Shown: piece after piece, positions 17,191-26,627 of the stretch
Numbering within the stretch: position 1 is the stretch's first letter
Layout: each line of letters starts with the position of its first letter
From: Cognataquiflexum rubidum
Lineage (GTDB): Bacteria > Bacteroidota > Bacteroidia > Cytophagales > Cyclobacteriaceae
Length of the DNA: 47,570 nucleotides
NCBI RefSeq assembly: GCF_022538115.1
Contig: NZ_JAKZAL010000030.1
Coordinates: 1 to 47,570 of the forward strand
Reading direction: 5' to 3'
Program-made: the position numbers and the translations under genes
The notes under the pieces: generated by a model
Database searches by the model: none
What the model saw: the letters and a program-made list of their open reading frames with translations, nothing else
Told to the model about the DNA's origin: nothing

Positions 17191-18087
17191 ATGCTTTCCA
17201 ACATTTCAGAAATGATTTATATAGAGCCTTTCGGCGGAATCTGCAATAGGCTAAGAGCCATTGCATCAGCAGTTTGGCTTAGTAAACAGTTAAATAAGCC
17301 GCTAACTGTAATTTGGCAAGTTAATGAGGATTTAAATACATCTTTTGAATCATTGTTTCAACTCCCAGGTGAGTTTAGAGTTGTCGAAAATTCAAGAAGT
17401 TTTCAGAACATAAAAAACAGTAAACAAAATAATGCCCTTAAAGCCGGTCTAAGTAGCATTATTAATAAATTTTATGGGGTGGATTTCTGTATAAAGGAAA
17501 TAGAGATTAAGAACTACAGTAATTCCTACTTTACCGAGTTGAAAAAATATAAGAATATTTACATCAACACATGTGAACAGTTTGGTGAGCCATCAGCTTA
17601 TTTTTCGTTATTTAAGCCCGTACCCAAAATCCAAAAACAAATAAATGAAATTTCTGGCCATTTCGATAGTTATACAGTCGGACTTCATATTCGAAGAACA
17701 GATAATGCAATGGCGATTTCAAATAGTCCGATTGAACTGTTTTTTGGGAAGATGGATGAAGAAATTAACGACAATCCATTAGCAAATTTTTTCTTGGCGA
17801 CAGATGATCAAGAGATAGAAGAAGAGTTGAAAAAAAAATACCCTGGGAAAATAAGGTTTCTCGAAAGTAAAGAAGGTAGAATTTCGAAAATTGGGTTGGA
17901 ACAGGCGGTGGTAGATTTATTTTGCTTGGGAAATACCGGGAAGATTTTTGGCTCATTTTATAGTTCATTTTCTTTCGTTGCTTCCAAATTGAATGGTAAT
18001 CAACTATTAATATTAAAAACAGATACCTTAAATGTTCCAATAAAATATAAGAAAATGGCTAAAGATTCAATTGAAAAGTATTTGTAA
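17191..18087 (+). CDS. NodZ/O-FucT-like candidate fucosyltransferase
   Basis: The 298-residue protein shows the full superfamily pattern: GGICNRLRAIASAVWLSKQL (GGICNRLRA at 15-23), then VGLHIRRTDNA (HIRRTD at 166-171, GDP-fucose binding), then FFLATDDQEIEEELKKKYP and a C-terminal LFCLGNTGKIFGSFYSSFSFVA matching the second nucleotide-binding region. Family members use GDP-fucose, which fcl and gmd provide. No signal peptide, so it acts in the cytoplasm. It differs strongly in sequence from the first candidate at 7544, so the two probably make different linkages. A 99-bp gap follows before the next gene. Confidence 0.82.
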   Translation: MLSNISEMIYIEPFGGICNRLRAIASAVWLSKQLNKPLTVIWQVNEDLNTSFESLFQLPGEFRVVENSRSFQNIKNSKQNNALKAGLSSIINKFYGVDFCIKEIEIKNYSNSYFTELKKYKNIYINTCEQFGEPSAYFSLFKPVPKIQKQINEISGHFDSYTVGLHIRRTDNAMAISNSPIELFFGKMDEEINDNPLANFFLATDDQEIEEELKKKYPGKIRFLESKEGRISKIGLEQAVVDLFCLGNTGKIFGSFYSSFSFVASKLNGNQLLILKTDTLNVPIKYKKMAKDSIEKYL

Positions 18088-18186
18088 CATTGTTTTAGAA
18101 TTCAAATATTCATTCATGTTTCTTTGTAGAAAAAGGAGGATTGTCAAAAATATTGGATTTAGTTTAAATCTTTTTAAAAAATAAGG

Positions 18187-19158
18187 GTGAAGGGTGTCTC
18201 TATTATAATTTGTACTTTCAACGGTTGCTCTAAACTTCAAACCACATTAGAATATATTTCGAAATTAATTTTCGATGGACCATGGGAATTATTAGTTATT
18301 GATAACAACAGTACAGATGGAACTTTTGAATTTCTTCAAGAGCAATCCAAAAAACTCTGTTTCGACCATACAATTTTAAGTTGCCCTATTCCAGGAAAAA
18401 TGTTTGCTTTTTGGGAAGGGATTCACCATTCTAAGTATGACTTTATTTTGGATTGTGATGATGATAATTGGCTTGAAATTGATTATTTGAAAATTGGATT
18501 TTCCGTAATGGAGCAAAATCCAAAAATTGGAGCTCTAGGGGGCAAAGGGCAACCTGTTTCGACAATAGATTTACCCAATTGGTTTCAGCAATATTTCAAA
18601 GTGTATGCTGTTGGCGCTCAAGGAAAGAGTATAGGTGATCTTGGTATTTCGGGGGAATTGTATGGGGCAGGAACTTTTTTTCGGAAGAAACCTCTTCTCG
18701 AATGGAACTTTACAGGTTTAACCAATTTTCTCACTTGCAGAAAGGGGGACACATTATCTTCCGGTGGTGATACCGAACTTTGTGAAATCCTAAAATTAAA
18801 AGAATATGAGATATGGTATTCCGATGATCTAAAATTCAAACATTTTATTGCTCCTGAAAAACTCACTATTCAATATTTATTGAGGTTAAAAAAGGGAATT
18901 GCCACATCATTCCCTATCCTAGAAGCTTACCGTAGGCAAAGCAAAAAAACTACTTTGAATTTTCATCTTTCTTTGTTCAGACTTTTTGCGATTACAGCTA
19001 AATCTGCAGCACTCTCTAATATCGTTTATTTAGTCAAAAGAAATTACAAAAACAAAATTTTTAAGACAACCTACAATACCATGATTTTTTCCTTTATTAA
19101 AAATTATCCTTATACGCTGAGGGTTTACAAAGAATTAAAAAGCATAAAGCAAAAATAA
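18187..19158 (+). CDS. GT2 family glycosyltransferase
   Basis: The 323-residue GT-A enzyme has VSIIICTFNGCSKLQTTLE at the start, LLVIDNNSTDGTFEFLQ (nucleotide-binding loop), and FILDCDDDNWLEIDYL, the DxD metal site. LYGAGTFFRKKPLLEW and GGDTELCEILKLKEYEIWYSDDLKFKHFI match the acceptor side of the fold. The start is GTG at 18187. The C-terminal 70 residues are basic and helical, which fits membrane-peripheral location. It is separated by two bases from the acetyltransferase downstream. Donor sugar unknown. Confidence 0.9.
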   Translation: MKGVSIIICTFNGCSKLQTTLEYISKLIFDGPWELLVIDNNSTDGTFEFLQEQSKKLCFDHTILSCPIPGKMFAFWEGIHHSKYDFILDCDDDNWLEIDYLKIGFSVMEQNPKIGALGGKGQPVSTIDLPNWFQQYFKVYAVGAQGKSIGDLGISGELYGAGTFFRKKPLLEWNFTGLTNFLTCRKGDTLSSGGDTELCEILKLKEYEIWYSDDLKFKHFIAPEKLTIQYLLRLKKGIATSFPILEAYRRQSKKTTLNFHLSLFRLFAITAKSAALSNIVYLVKRNYKNKIFKTTYNTMIFSFIKNYPYTLRVYKELKSIKQK

Positions 19159-19160
19159 AT

Positions 19161-19748
19161 ATGGTTAAACAGTTTTTTTTCTTATTAGGACATTTTCGTT
19201 GTTTTCCTCATTGGTTACTCTTTGGGATTTCTAAAAATAAATCAATTATTGAGTCCGATATCAAGCGTTGGATGGAATTTGAGGGTATTCTAAAAAAAAA
19301 TTTAGTCCAAGGATTAATTTATTTACTTGTATTCTATCCTGAATTTAGAAATTTATTTTACCATAGGATAGGAAGTAGCTCTGTTTTTATTAACTGGCTA
19401 TGTAGGAAAAAATCGAACTTGTATCTGCCAACACCGAAAATTGGTCCGGGTCTTTTCATTCAGCATGGAGATTCTTCCATTATCGGGGCTAAATCAATTG
19501 GTTCCAATTGTTGGATTAATCAAGAAGTTTCTGTCGGATATTCTGATAAGGGAAAAACCCCTGTTGTCGGGAATAATGTCACATTTGGTCCGGGATCTAA
19601 AGTCTTTGGAGACATTACCATAGGAAATAATGTGATCATAGGGGCAAATGCGGTAGTATTGAAAAATGTACCGGATAATTGTATCGTTGTTGGAGTTCCT
19701 GCCTACATTGTGAAAAGAGATGGGATAAAGGTAAGAGAAGAGCTTTAA
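19161..19748 (+). CDS. Serine acetyltransferase-like left-handed beta-helix acetyltransferase
   Basis: The 195-residue protein has a helical N-terminal half and a hexapeptide-repeat domain from about residue 90 to 190: IGPGLFIQHGDSSIIGAKSI, then INQEVSVGYSDKGKTPVVGN, then VTFGPGSKVFGDITIGNNVI and the terminal GANAVVLKNVPDNCIVVGVPAYIVKRDG. This is the CysE-like layout seen in small O-acetyltransferases of polysaccharide loci. Within this operon, O-acetylation of a glycan is more likely than cysteine synthesis, but CysE activity cannot be excluded from sequence alone. Confidence 0.85.
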   Translation: MVKQFFFLLGHFRCFPHWLLFGISKNKSIIESDIKRWMEFEGILKKNLVQGLIYLLVFYPEFRNLFYHRIGSSSVFINWLCRKKSNLYLPTPKIGPGLFIQHGDSSIIGAKSIGSNCWINQEVSVGYSDKGKTPVVGNNVTFGPGSKVFGDITIGNNVIIGANAVVLKNVPDNCIVVGVPAYIVKRDGIKVREEL

Positions 19749-19760
19749 AAATTTTTAATC

Positions 19761-20657
19761 TTGATTTCAATCATTATCCCCACCTTTCAAAGGGCCCATA
19801 TCTTGGAACGGGCATACCTTTCGGTAGCCAATCAGACATTTACAGATTGGGAGCTATTGATCATAGATGACGGATCCAATGATGGAACAGAAGAGTTGGT
19901 CAAAAAATGGCAGGAAGAGGATTCAAGGATTTTCTTTTTCAAAAGACCCATAGATAGGATCAAAGGGGCGAGTACTTGCCGGAATATCGGTATTGAAAAA
20001 GCAAAAGGTACTTATGTGGCTTTCTTGGACTCTGATGATATTTGGAAGTCAGAAAGGTTGGAGAAAATCTGGGTTTTTATTCGTGAAAATATAGCTGACG
20101 GTGTTTATTCCGGAGCTGTAGTAAACGGTACTAAAGGGGAGTTTTTAAGAAAGTCAAGAGTTATTTCTGAAGGCGAGAGCCTTTTTGATTTTATTCTGAA
20201 ACCTGATACCTTTTCACAGACCTCTACATTAGTAGTCAAGAAAGAAGTTGCTCTTAAGGTAAAATTTAATGAATCACTTACCCATCATGAAGATTATGAT
20301 TTTTTTATTCGCGTAGGAAAATTTATCAATTGGAAATTTTATAGTGGCTTTGATGTAATTGTGGATTGGAAAGATAATGCTTCAAGAAAGCTTAATTATG
20401 ATAACTGCCTTTGGTTTTACAATCGATATAAATCTGAAAGTAACGAACAAGGTGTAAGGGTCCAATATTTGAAATATATGGTTGATGACATGGTAACACG
20501 ATCTAATTTCTCAAAGAGGTATTTTTATGAGTATAAGGAATTATTGATGGATGAGAAAGTTAATTTTAGCAAAAGACAGAAGTTTTTGTTTCATTATCCC
20601 GTGATATTCGGAATGTTCAATAAAATCAAGCGAGGAGTTAAAGGAATGATCAGATGA
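19761..20657 (+). CDS. GT2 family glycosyltransferase
   Basis: The 298-residue protein begins MISIIIPTFQRAHILERAYL from a TTG start, exactly where GT2 enzymes begin, so TTG is real. LLIIDDGSNDGTEELV, STCRNIGIEKAKGTYVAFLD and LDSDDIWKSERLEK give the nucleotide and metal sites. SQTSTLVVKKEVALKVKFNES and HEDYDFFIRVGK are the usual downstream motifs of rhamnosyl-/galactosyltransferase-like GT2 members. The stop overlaps the next start by four bases (ATGA). It resembles the GT2 protein at 31333 in overall layout. Confidence 0.92.
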   Translation: MISIIIPTFQRAHILERAYLSVANQTFTDWELLIIDDGSNDGTEELVKKWQEEDSRIFFFKRPIDRIKGASTCRNIGIEKAKGTYVAFLDSDDIWKSERLEKIWVFIRENIADGVYSGAVVNGTKGEFLRKSRVISEGESLFDFILKPDTFSQTSTLVVKKEVALKVKFNESLTHHEDYDFFIRVGKFINWKFYSGFDVIVDWKDNASRKLNYDNCLWFYNRYKSESNEQGVRVQYLKYMVDDMVTRSNFSKRYFYEYKELLMDEKVNFSKRQKFLFHYPVIFGMFNKIKRGVKGMIR

Positions 20658-21805
20658 AAAAAATCCTGTTTGTTATTGATACTGTGTCATTTGGAGGAGC
20701 GGAATTGTCGGTGTTGGAAGTTGCCAAAAACCTTAAACAATTTCAACCCATGGTTGTAGTTGTATATGAAGCTCCCAATGGGCTGAGAGAAAGTTTTGAA
20801 CAGGCCGGTATTCCATTAGTCTTTTTTGGAATAACCAAGAGATTTGGTTTTGGAGAAGGGATCAAAAAACTAAAAACTTTAATTAGAAAAGAGAAACCCT
20901 CCATCGTGCATGCTACAAATTTTAAATCTGAAATTATCTCAAGATTTGCGGTTCCTTCCTTTGGTATTCCTTTAGTAGGATCTATCATCAATGATACTTA
21001 TGGAAAAGAAAGATATTCTTTGGTAAGTCAAAGAGAGAAGGTAAAACTTGAACTTTACCGTGCTCTCAATAGATGGACCTCCCATAAGATGGATAAATAC
21101 ATTTCTGTTGCCGAATGTATTATTCAACCTAATTGCAAGTATTTGAAGATACCTGCAGAAAAAATGGTCGTTGTCCAAAATGGAAGAGATCTGAAAAAAT
21201 ATTTGCCTGCAATTCCGTTGGAAAAGACCAAAATCAATCCTGATTATCTAGAAGGAGATATCTTGTTGGTTTCCAATTCGCGGGTAGTAAGGCACAAAGG
21301 TTTTGAAGAGATGTTTGGTGCTTTTGATATTTTATCTGAAAGATATCCAAGGTTGTTCTTAGTGGTAGTTGGTAATGGGTTTGATTGGGAGAAGTACCAA
21401 GAAAGAGCAAAAAATATGAAAAATGGTGGGAGGATAATTTTTCTGGGACCTAGGCTAGACATGCCAAACATCCTTAAGGCCTGTGATATTTTCTGGTTTC
21501 CATCTTATTATGAAGGTTCACCTGGAGTAGTAATAGAAGCGATGCTTTGTAAAATCCCTATAATTGGAAGCAATATTCCATCTATTTTAGAAAATATCGA
21601 AGACGGGGAAAACGGAATTATCTGCGAAAAGGGAAGCATAGCCTCCTTAATTGAAAAAACAGAATATCTAATTAAAAACCCTGAATTAGGAAAGCTTTTG
21701 GCAGAACAGGCATACCAATTAGGAACAGAGAAGTTTGACATTGAAAAACTAACTGCCAAACAGGAAATTGTTTATTTGGAGTTGATTGAAAAAAGTAAAA
21801 CTTAA
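20654..21805 (+). CDS. GT4 family glycosyltransferase
   Basis: The 383-residue GT-B enzyme starts KKILFVIDTVSFGGAELSVLEVAK (the glycine-rich acceptor-domain loop). It continues with VHATNFKSEIISRFAVP, VQNGRDLKKYLP, the donor-domain strand LLVSNSRVVRHKGFEEMFGAF and FWFPSYYEGSPGVVIEAM, which contains the E-x7-E motif of retaining GT4 enzymes. No membrane segment. Start ATG overlaps the preceding stop. The next gene starts inside its last 20 bases. Confidence 0.93.
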   Translation: MKKILFVIDTVSFGGAELSVLEVAKNLKQFQPMVVVVYEAPNGLRESFEQAGIPLVFFGITKRFGFGEGIKKLKTLIRKEKPSIVHATNFKSEIISRFAVPSFGIPLVGSIINDTYGKERYSLVSQREKVKLELYRALNRWTSHKMDKYISVAECIIQPNCKYLKIPAEKMVVVQNGRDLKKYLPAIPLEKTKINPDYLEGDILLVSNSRVVRHKGFEEMFGAFDILSERYPRLFLVVVGNGFDWEKYQERAKNMKNGGRIIFLGPRLDMPNILKACDIFWFPSYYEGSPGVVIEAMLCKIPIIGSNIPSILENIEDGENGIICEKGSIASLIEKTEYLIKNPELGKLLAEQAYQLGTEKFDIEKLTAKQEIVYLELIEKSKT

Positions 21806-22700
21806 ATGTTTTAAAAATAGGGAAGCAGTTAGCTCCAAGAATAATTTAACAAAAGTAATTTTGAAAACTACAATATATACCTCTGATAATAAATACTCTC
21901 TAAAGAAAATAGCGGTTGAGATTTGGGAGGGATTTCTAGAAGGCCAGGGTTTGGCGTATCAGCTATTTAAAAGAGACTTAAAAGCAAGCTATCAAAAATC
22001 TCTGTTGGGAGTTTTGTGGCTATTTATCCCTCCATTTTTTACAGCTGGTATTTGGATTTTTTTGAATGATCAGGGAATTGTGGCAATACAAGACACTCCA
22101 ATGAGATATGCGGCCTTTGCACTTTGTGGGTCTATTCTATGGAGTCTATTTGCAGAAGCAATGAATAAGCCTATGGTTAGGTTTCAAACTGCCATGAGTA
22201 TGTTATCCAAGTTAAATTTCCCCCGAGAGGCACTAATTCTTAATGCATTTTATGAACAGCTTTTTAGTTTGTTTTTAAAATTGCTGGTACTTATCCCCGT
22301 TTTGATGTTTTTGGGCTATTATCCCAATTGGACTTGGGTTTGGGGATTGCTTGGAATATTAGGTCTTATATTGGTGGGCTTTACTTTTGGATTATTGATT
22401 TGCCCCTTGGGCTTACTATATATGGATATTGGTAAAGCCTTACCCTTGGTATTGCCTTTTGCCATGTATTTAAGTCCTGTAATATATCCTTTAAGATCGG
22501 ATGGGGTTTTGTTGAAACTTCAAAACTATAATCCTGTAACTCCATTTTTGGAACTAGCCAGAAGCAGCTTTGGAGAATATGATTTTGTTATGTGGGATGC
22601 TGTAGGTATTTGGACAATAGTTTTGCTTTTTGGATTTGGATTATCTCTTGTAATTATGAAAATATCAATGCCTGTAATTGTTGAAAGGAGCGGGTTCTAA
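21786..22700 (+). CDS. wzm: Polysaccharide ABC exporter permease (Wzm-like)
   Basis: The 304-residue protein belongs to the ABC-2 permease group. After a polar stretch of about 60 residues it has six hydrophobic segments. The N-terminal RDLKASYQKSLLGVLWLFIPP and the late YLSPVIYPL followed by NPVTPFLELARSSF are signatures of O-antigen/teichoic acid exporters. With the ATPase downstream (TAATG overlap) it forms the inner-membrane channel for undecaprenyl-linked polysaccharide. The listed TTG start overlaps the preceding gene by 20 bases; a shorter N-terminus is equally possible because the first ~40 residues are not conserved. Confidence 0.9.
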   Translation: MKKVKLKCFKNREAVSSKNNLTKVILKTTIYTSDNKYSLKKIAVEIWEGFLEGQGLAYQLFKRDLKASYQKSLLGVLWLFIPPFFTAGIWIFLNDQGIVAIQDTPMRYAAFALCGSILWSLFAEAMNKPMVRFQTAMSMLSKLNFPREALILNAFYEQLFSLFLKLLVLIPVLMFLGYYPNWTWVWGLLGILGLILVGFTFGLLICPLGLLYMDIGKALPLVLPFAMYLSPVIYPLRSDGVLLKLQNYNPVTPFLELARSSFGEYDFVMWDAVGIWTIVLLFGFGLSLVIMKISMPVIVERSGF

Positions 22701-23914
22701 TGGAAAAATCAGAAGAAGTATTGATTAGGGTGGAGGGAGTATCCAAGAGGTTTTGCAAGAGTCTTAAAAGAAGCTTGGCTTACGGTATGATGGATATTAC
22801 CAAAAGTGTTCTTGGTATTCCTTTATCCAAACAACTGCGCAAACAAGAATTCTGGGCGGTAAAAGATGTTTCATTTGAGCTTCGAAGGGGAGAGTGTATG
22901 GGGATAATAGGGCATAACGGCGCGGGAAAAAGTACCCTTTTAAAGATGATCAATGGTTTGATCAAACCAGATGAAGGCAGGATTGAACTAAAAGGAAAAA
23001 TTGGAGCTTTAATTGAGCTTGGTGCAGGGTTTAGTCCCGTTCTCACAGGTAGAGAGAACATTTATAATAATGGCGCAGTTTTAGGATTTTCAAAAGCTGA
23101 AATTGACAAAAAGCTTAACGAAATTATTGCTTTTTCTGAACTCGAGGAATTTATTGATATGCCGGTGCAAAATTATAGTTCAGGTATGAAGGTAAGATTG
23201 GGTTTTGCAATTGCTGCACAGTTGGAACCAGATGTTTTGATCTTGGATGAAGTGTTAGCTGTGGGAGATGCTACATTTAGAATGAAATGCTTTAATAGAA
23301 TTTCAGAAATGTTGAAAAATACTGCTGTCATTTTTGTTTCCCACTCAATGGCTCAAGTAGCAAGAATTTGCGATAGAGTAATTCTACTGAAAAAGGGAGA
23401 AATGATTTCTGCAAAAAGCTCTAATTTAGCCATTACTGATTATCTCTCAAGTATCAAACTTTCAATAGATACCCGATCTCAGGAATCAAGCATGATTTCA
23501 ATATTGAAAGGTTATTTGGCAGATGAAAGTGGGAATGAGTTAAGGGATATTGTCAGTGGGCAAACATTTCAATGTGTTATTCATTTTGATGTAAAAAATT
23601 TTCAAGAATTAGACAGGGCAAGATTTATGGCTGTTTTCGTTGACTATGAATTGAATAGTGCCATTCAAGTTGATCAGGATTTAGCATTTGATTCTAATGG
23701 GATTTTTGAATTAAAGTTAAATTTTGAAGACTTGTGTTTGAAATCAGGGAAATTTTACATCAATACAGTAATCTTAAATGGTGCAAGAGGGGAGTTTATC
23801 GCTGCAAAGGATAATTTAATAAATTTCACATGCACTCATAAAAAGGATGGATATGCTCCTGTCTTTGTAAACCCGATAGCAAGTTGGTCTAAATCCATAG
23901 AAGTAGGTAATTAG
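22700..23914 (+). CDS. wzt: Polysaccharide ABC exporter ATPase with C-terminal glycan-binding domain (Wzt-like)
   Basis: The 404-residue protein has an ABC domain: Walker A GHNGAGKST (71-79), signature YSSGMKVRL (159-167), Walker B VLILDE (179-184) and the switch His215. IGALIELGAGFSPVLTGREN is characteristic of Wzt/TagH-type exporters. Residues about 255-404 form a separate beta-rich domain. In Wzt proteins of this length it binds the terminal modification of the finished O-polysaccharide and couples chain termination to export. It is the clearest evidence in the window that one glycan uses the ABC pathway and carries a specific end group. The methyltransferases nearby are candidates for making that cap (inference). 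Confidence 0.94.
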   Translation: MEKSEEVLIRVEGVSKRFCKSLKRSLAYGMMDITKSVLGIPLSKQLRKQEFWAVKDVSFELRRGECMGIIGHNGAGKSTLLKMINGLIKPDEGRIELKGKIGALIELGAGFSPVLTGRENIYNNGAVLGFSKAEIDKKLNEIIAFSELEEFIDMPVQNYSSGMKVRLGFAIAAQLEPDVLILDEVLAVGDATFRMKCFNRISEMLKNTAVIFVSHSMAQVARICDRVILLKKGEMISAKSSNLAITDYLSSIKLSIDTRSQESSMISILKGYLADESGNELRDIVSGQTFQCVIHFDVKNFQELDRARFMAVFVDYELNSAIQVDQDLAFDSNGIFELKLNFEDLCLKSGKFYINTVILNGARGEFIAAKDNLINFTCTHKKDGYAPVFVNPIASWSKSIEVGN

Positions 23915-23946
23915 TAATTTCTCACCTTGAATTTAAGGTTGTATAT

Positions 23947-25734
23947 ATGTGTGGAATTGTAGCTTATATAAGCAATAAGGAGTCAGTCTCAATAGATGAA
24001 TTTAATAATGCTAGAGATACTTTATCACATAGAGGTCCTGACGGAGTAGGTTCTGACTTTTTTGAATATAATAAAATAGCTTTAGGGCACAGAAGGTTGT
24101 CTATTATAGATTTGTCTGAAACAGGAAGGCAACCGATGACAAATGAAGACGGTAGTATCTGGATAACTTTTAACGGAGAAATTTACAACTATCAATCCAT
24201 CAAGCAGTCACTTCAAAAATTAGGACATTCTTTCAAATCTAATTCAGACACAGAAATTCTTATTCACGGGTATGAAGAATATGGACCTAAAATTCTTGAT
24301 AGGCTCAAAGGCATGTTTGCTTTTGTTCTTTATGATAAACAAAAAAATAAAATTTTTGCAGCGAGAGATAGGTTTGGAATAAAGCCACTTTATATGCATC
24401 AGGATGAAACCAGAATTGTATTTGGATCTGAATTGAAAGCTATTGTTAACTTTTCCTGGTTTAAAAAAGACGTAAACCCATCAGCTTTACGAGATTTTTT
24501 TACTTATGCTTATATTCCAAATCCAAAATCAATTTGGAAAAGTGTTAGGAAAATTAGACCAGCAGAATATGTAATAATTGATATCAATAACCTTAATTGT
24601 TCTTTTAACACTTATTGGAGCTTACCTGAAAGTAAGAATTTAAAAATTGATTTTAATTCTGCCTTAGAAGAATCTAACAGGCTTTTAAATACTGCTGTTT
24701 CTGAGCATCTTGTTAGTGACGTTTCTGTAGGTCTATTTTTGAGTGGAGGCTTAGACTCAGGCACAATTTGTAAGGAAATGGCACTTCAGAAATATCTCAT
24801 TAATTCCTTTTCAATTGGGTTTAAGGATTGGGAAAAATCAGAACACGCTCAGGCTCAAAGTATCGCAACTACCTTTGGAGCGAATCATACAACAAACCTT
24901 ATTGAGAGTATCGACGGAGAAGTTTTTGATGTGCTAAGTTTTTATTATGATGAGCCTTTTGCCTATACTTCAATGATTCCTTATTATGAAGTTTCAAAAT
25001 TAGCCGCCAAGCAAAATAAAGTTGCAATGGTTGGAGATGGTGGGGATGAAGTATATGGCGGTTACCGCTGGTATTATAATTTGGAGAACCATTTCAAAGA
25101 AGTTAAATCTCGAAAAAATTTAACATCAATTAAAAAGAGAATTCTGGGTTTTAATAAAAGAGATGTAATCAATTATTACGGAAATTTTATGCCTGACGGA
25201 ATTAGAAGCAATTTTTCTTTAGATAAGATTTTTTCGCATGATATCTTAAAAGGAATGGATGACGAGGACATTTTCTGGTTTTATGAAAAATATCTCCCTA
25301 ACGATAAGCCATCAGTCAAATCATTACAGTATATGGACTTCAATACGTTTTTGCCAGAACCAGCACTAACCAGAGCAGATAGGTCTAGTATGGCGTGCTC
25401 TCTTGAAGTTAGGGTGCCATTTTTAGATCACGAATTAGTAGAATGGGCATGGAATCTAAATGAATCTGTATATATGCATAAGGGTGTTAAAAAGCCTCTG
25501 CTTTATTATGAGCTAAAAAAGTATGTAGATAGCAATGTGTATGATATGCCAAAGCGGGGATTTAGTATGCCATTTACACACATAATTGATTTTCATCGTT
25601 TTTCAAGGGAGATTGCAAATTCAAAAATAGTGACCTCGGGAATTATTAATAAGGAAATTGAGATTAATGGCATGTCAGACCAAATGAAATTATCACTATA
25701 TGTTTTGGAAAAATGGGCGATAAAGTGGCTATAG
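23947..25734 (+). CDS. asnB: AsnB-like glutamine-dependent amidotransferase
   Basis: The 595-residue protein has the two domains of asparagine synthase B. The N-terminal glutaminase starts MCGIVAYISN with nucleophile Cys2, followed by HRGPDG, TFNGEIYNY and ARDRFGIKPLY. The ATP-pyrophosphatase domain has LFLSGGLDSGTIC (SGGLDS at 266-271), AMVGDGGDEVYGGYRWY and RADRSSMACSLEVRVPFLD. Such enzymes in surface-polysaccharide loci are thought to convert sugar carboxylates to amides (WbpS type) and are less likely to make asparagine. The gene overlaps the following methyltransferase by 22 bases. Lies right after the ABC exporter; strongly AT-rich. Confidence 0.92.
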   Translation: MCGIVAYISNKESVSIDEFNNARDTLSHRGPDGVGSDFFEYNKIALGHRRLSIIDLSETGRQPMTNEDGSIWITFNGEIYNYQSIKQSLQKLGHSFKSNSDTEILIHGYEEYGPKILDRLKGMFAFVLYDKQKNKIFAARDRFGIKPLYMHQDETRIVFGSELKAIVNFSWFKKDVNPSALRDFFTYAYIPNPKSIWKSVRKIRPAEYVIIDINNLNCSFNTYWSLPESKNLKIDFNSALEESNRLLNTAVSEHLVSDVSVGLFLSGGLDSGTICKEMALQKYLINSFSIGFKDWEKSEHAQAQSIATTFGANHTTNLIESIDGEVFDVLSFYYDEPFAYTSMIPYYEVSKLAAKQNKVAMVGDGGDEVYGGYRWYYNLENHFKEVKSRKNLTSIKKRILGFNKRDVINYYGNFMPDGIRSNFSLDKIFSHDILKGMDDEDIFWFYEKYLPNDKPSVKSLQYMDFNTFLPEPALTRADRSSMACSLEVRVPFLDHELVEWAWNLNESVYMHKGVKKPLLYYELKKYVDSNVYDMPKRGFSMPFTHIIDFHRFSREIANSKIVTSGIINKEIEINGMSDQMKLSLYVLEKWAIKWL

Positions 25735-26624
25735 ATAAATTGAGTGAATATACTTTGAAAAGAAACTGTCCTGTTTGTGAATCAACAAATTTCATGCAAT
25801 TAGGATCACTGAAAATAACAACGTTATTAAAAAGCAATCCTGGGTACAATAAAGAGTGGTTTAATCATCACCCAAATTTATTGAATGCTTCATTTCCATT
25901 TGTCAAGTGTAATGAATGCTACTTTGTTTATTCTCAGTATAAATTAAGTGATGACTTAACATTCGATTATTATAATGAAGGAGTAGACGCTGTATTTAGT
26001 GAGGCCAAAATATATAATGGTGGAAAAAGGAATCAATTAGTATTTTTTTGGCATAAATTACTGGACAATAGTAAATTAGAAAGCCCAATTAAGGTATTAG
26101 ATTACGGTGCGGGCTGGGGAGATTTTTTGGCAGTTGCTAAATGCATTGGAGTAGATGTGTTTGGGCTTGAGTTTGATCATAGAAAAATCGATTTTGCTCT
26201 ACGAAATGGTATCCAATGTGGTGATTTTGCCTTTATCGAAAAAAATGCCCCTTACGATATATTTATGTGTAATCAGGTATTGGAGCATTTGGACAAGCCA
26301 ATAGATGCCTTGTTTAAACTGAGGAGCTTATTAAAAAAAGGTGCTATTGGTTATGTTTCAGTTCCTAATTTCCCTATCGATAGAGTAAATGAGCAAATAA
26401 GACTTATTGAGCAAGGTAAACTTCCCTCTAAGGATTTCGATCCACTTGGTCATTTAAATTATTTTGATGTTTCTAGTTTTAGAAGGGTCCTTAATGACAC
26501 AGGTTTTGAAGAAATAATTAGACCAAAACCAAAAAATATTAGAGGGAAATTAAGCAATTTATTAAACACGATTAGAGGAAAAGACATTCAAGAAAGACCT
26601 AGTCTTTATGTAAAAGCAATATAA
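25713..26624 (+). CDS. SAM methyltransferase with N-terminal zinc-ribbon-like motif
   Basis: The 303-residue protein has C19-x2-C22 and C66-x2-C69, a spacing that suggests a metal-binding ribbon like the one preceding some sugar C- and N-methyltransferases. IKVLDYGAGWGDFLAVAK (SAM loop DYGAGWGD at 130-137) starts a class I methyltransferase domain, followed by GLEFDHRKIDFAL and MCNQVLEHLDKPIDALFKL. A 22-base overlap with asnB indicates translational coupling. Substrate unknown; a sugar is likely from context. Confidence 0.85.
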   Translation: MGDKVAIDKLSEYTLKRNCPVCESTNFMQLGSLKITTLLKSNPGYNKEWFNHHPNLLNASFPFVKCNECYFVYSQYKLSDDLTFDYYNEGVDAVFSEAKIYNGGKRNQLVFFWHKLLDNSKLESPIKVLDYGAGWGDFLAVAKCIGVDVFGLEFDHRKIDFALRNGIQCGDFAFIEKNAPYDIFMCNQVLEHLDKPIDALFKLRSLLKKGAIGYVSVPNFPIDRVNEQIRLIEQGKLPSKDFDPLGHLNYFDVSSFRRVLNDTGFEEIIRPKPKNIRGKLSNLLNTIRGKDIQERPSLYVKAI

Positions 26625-26627
26625 TTT

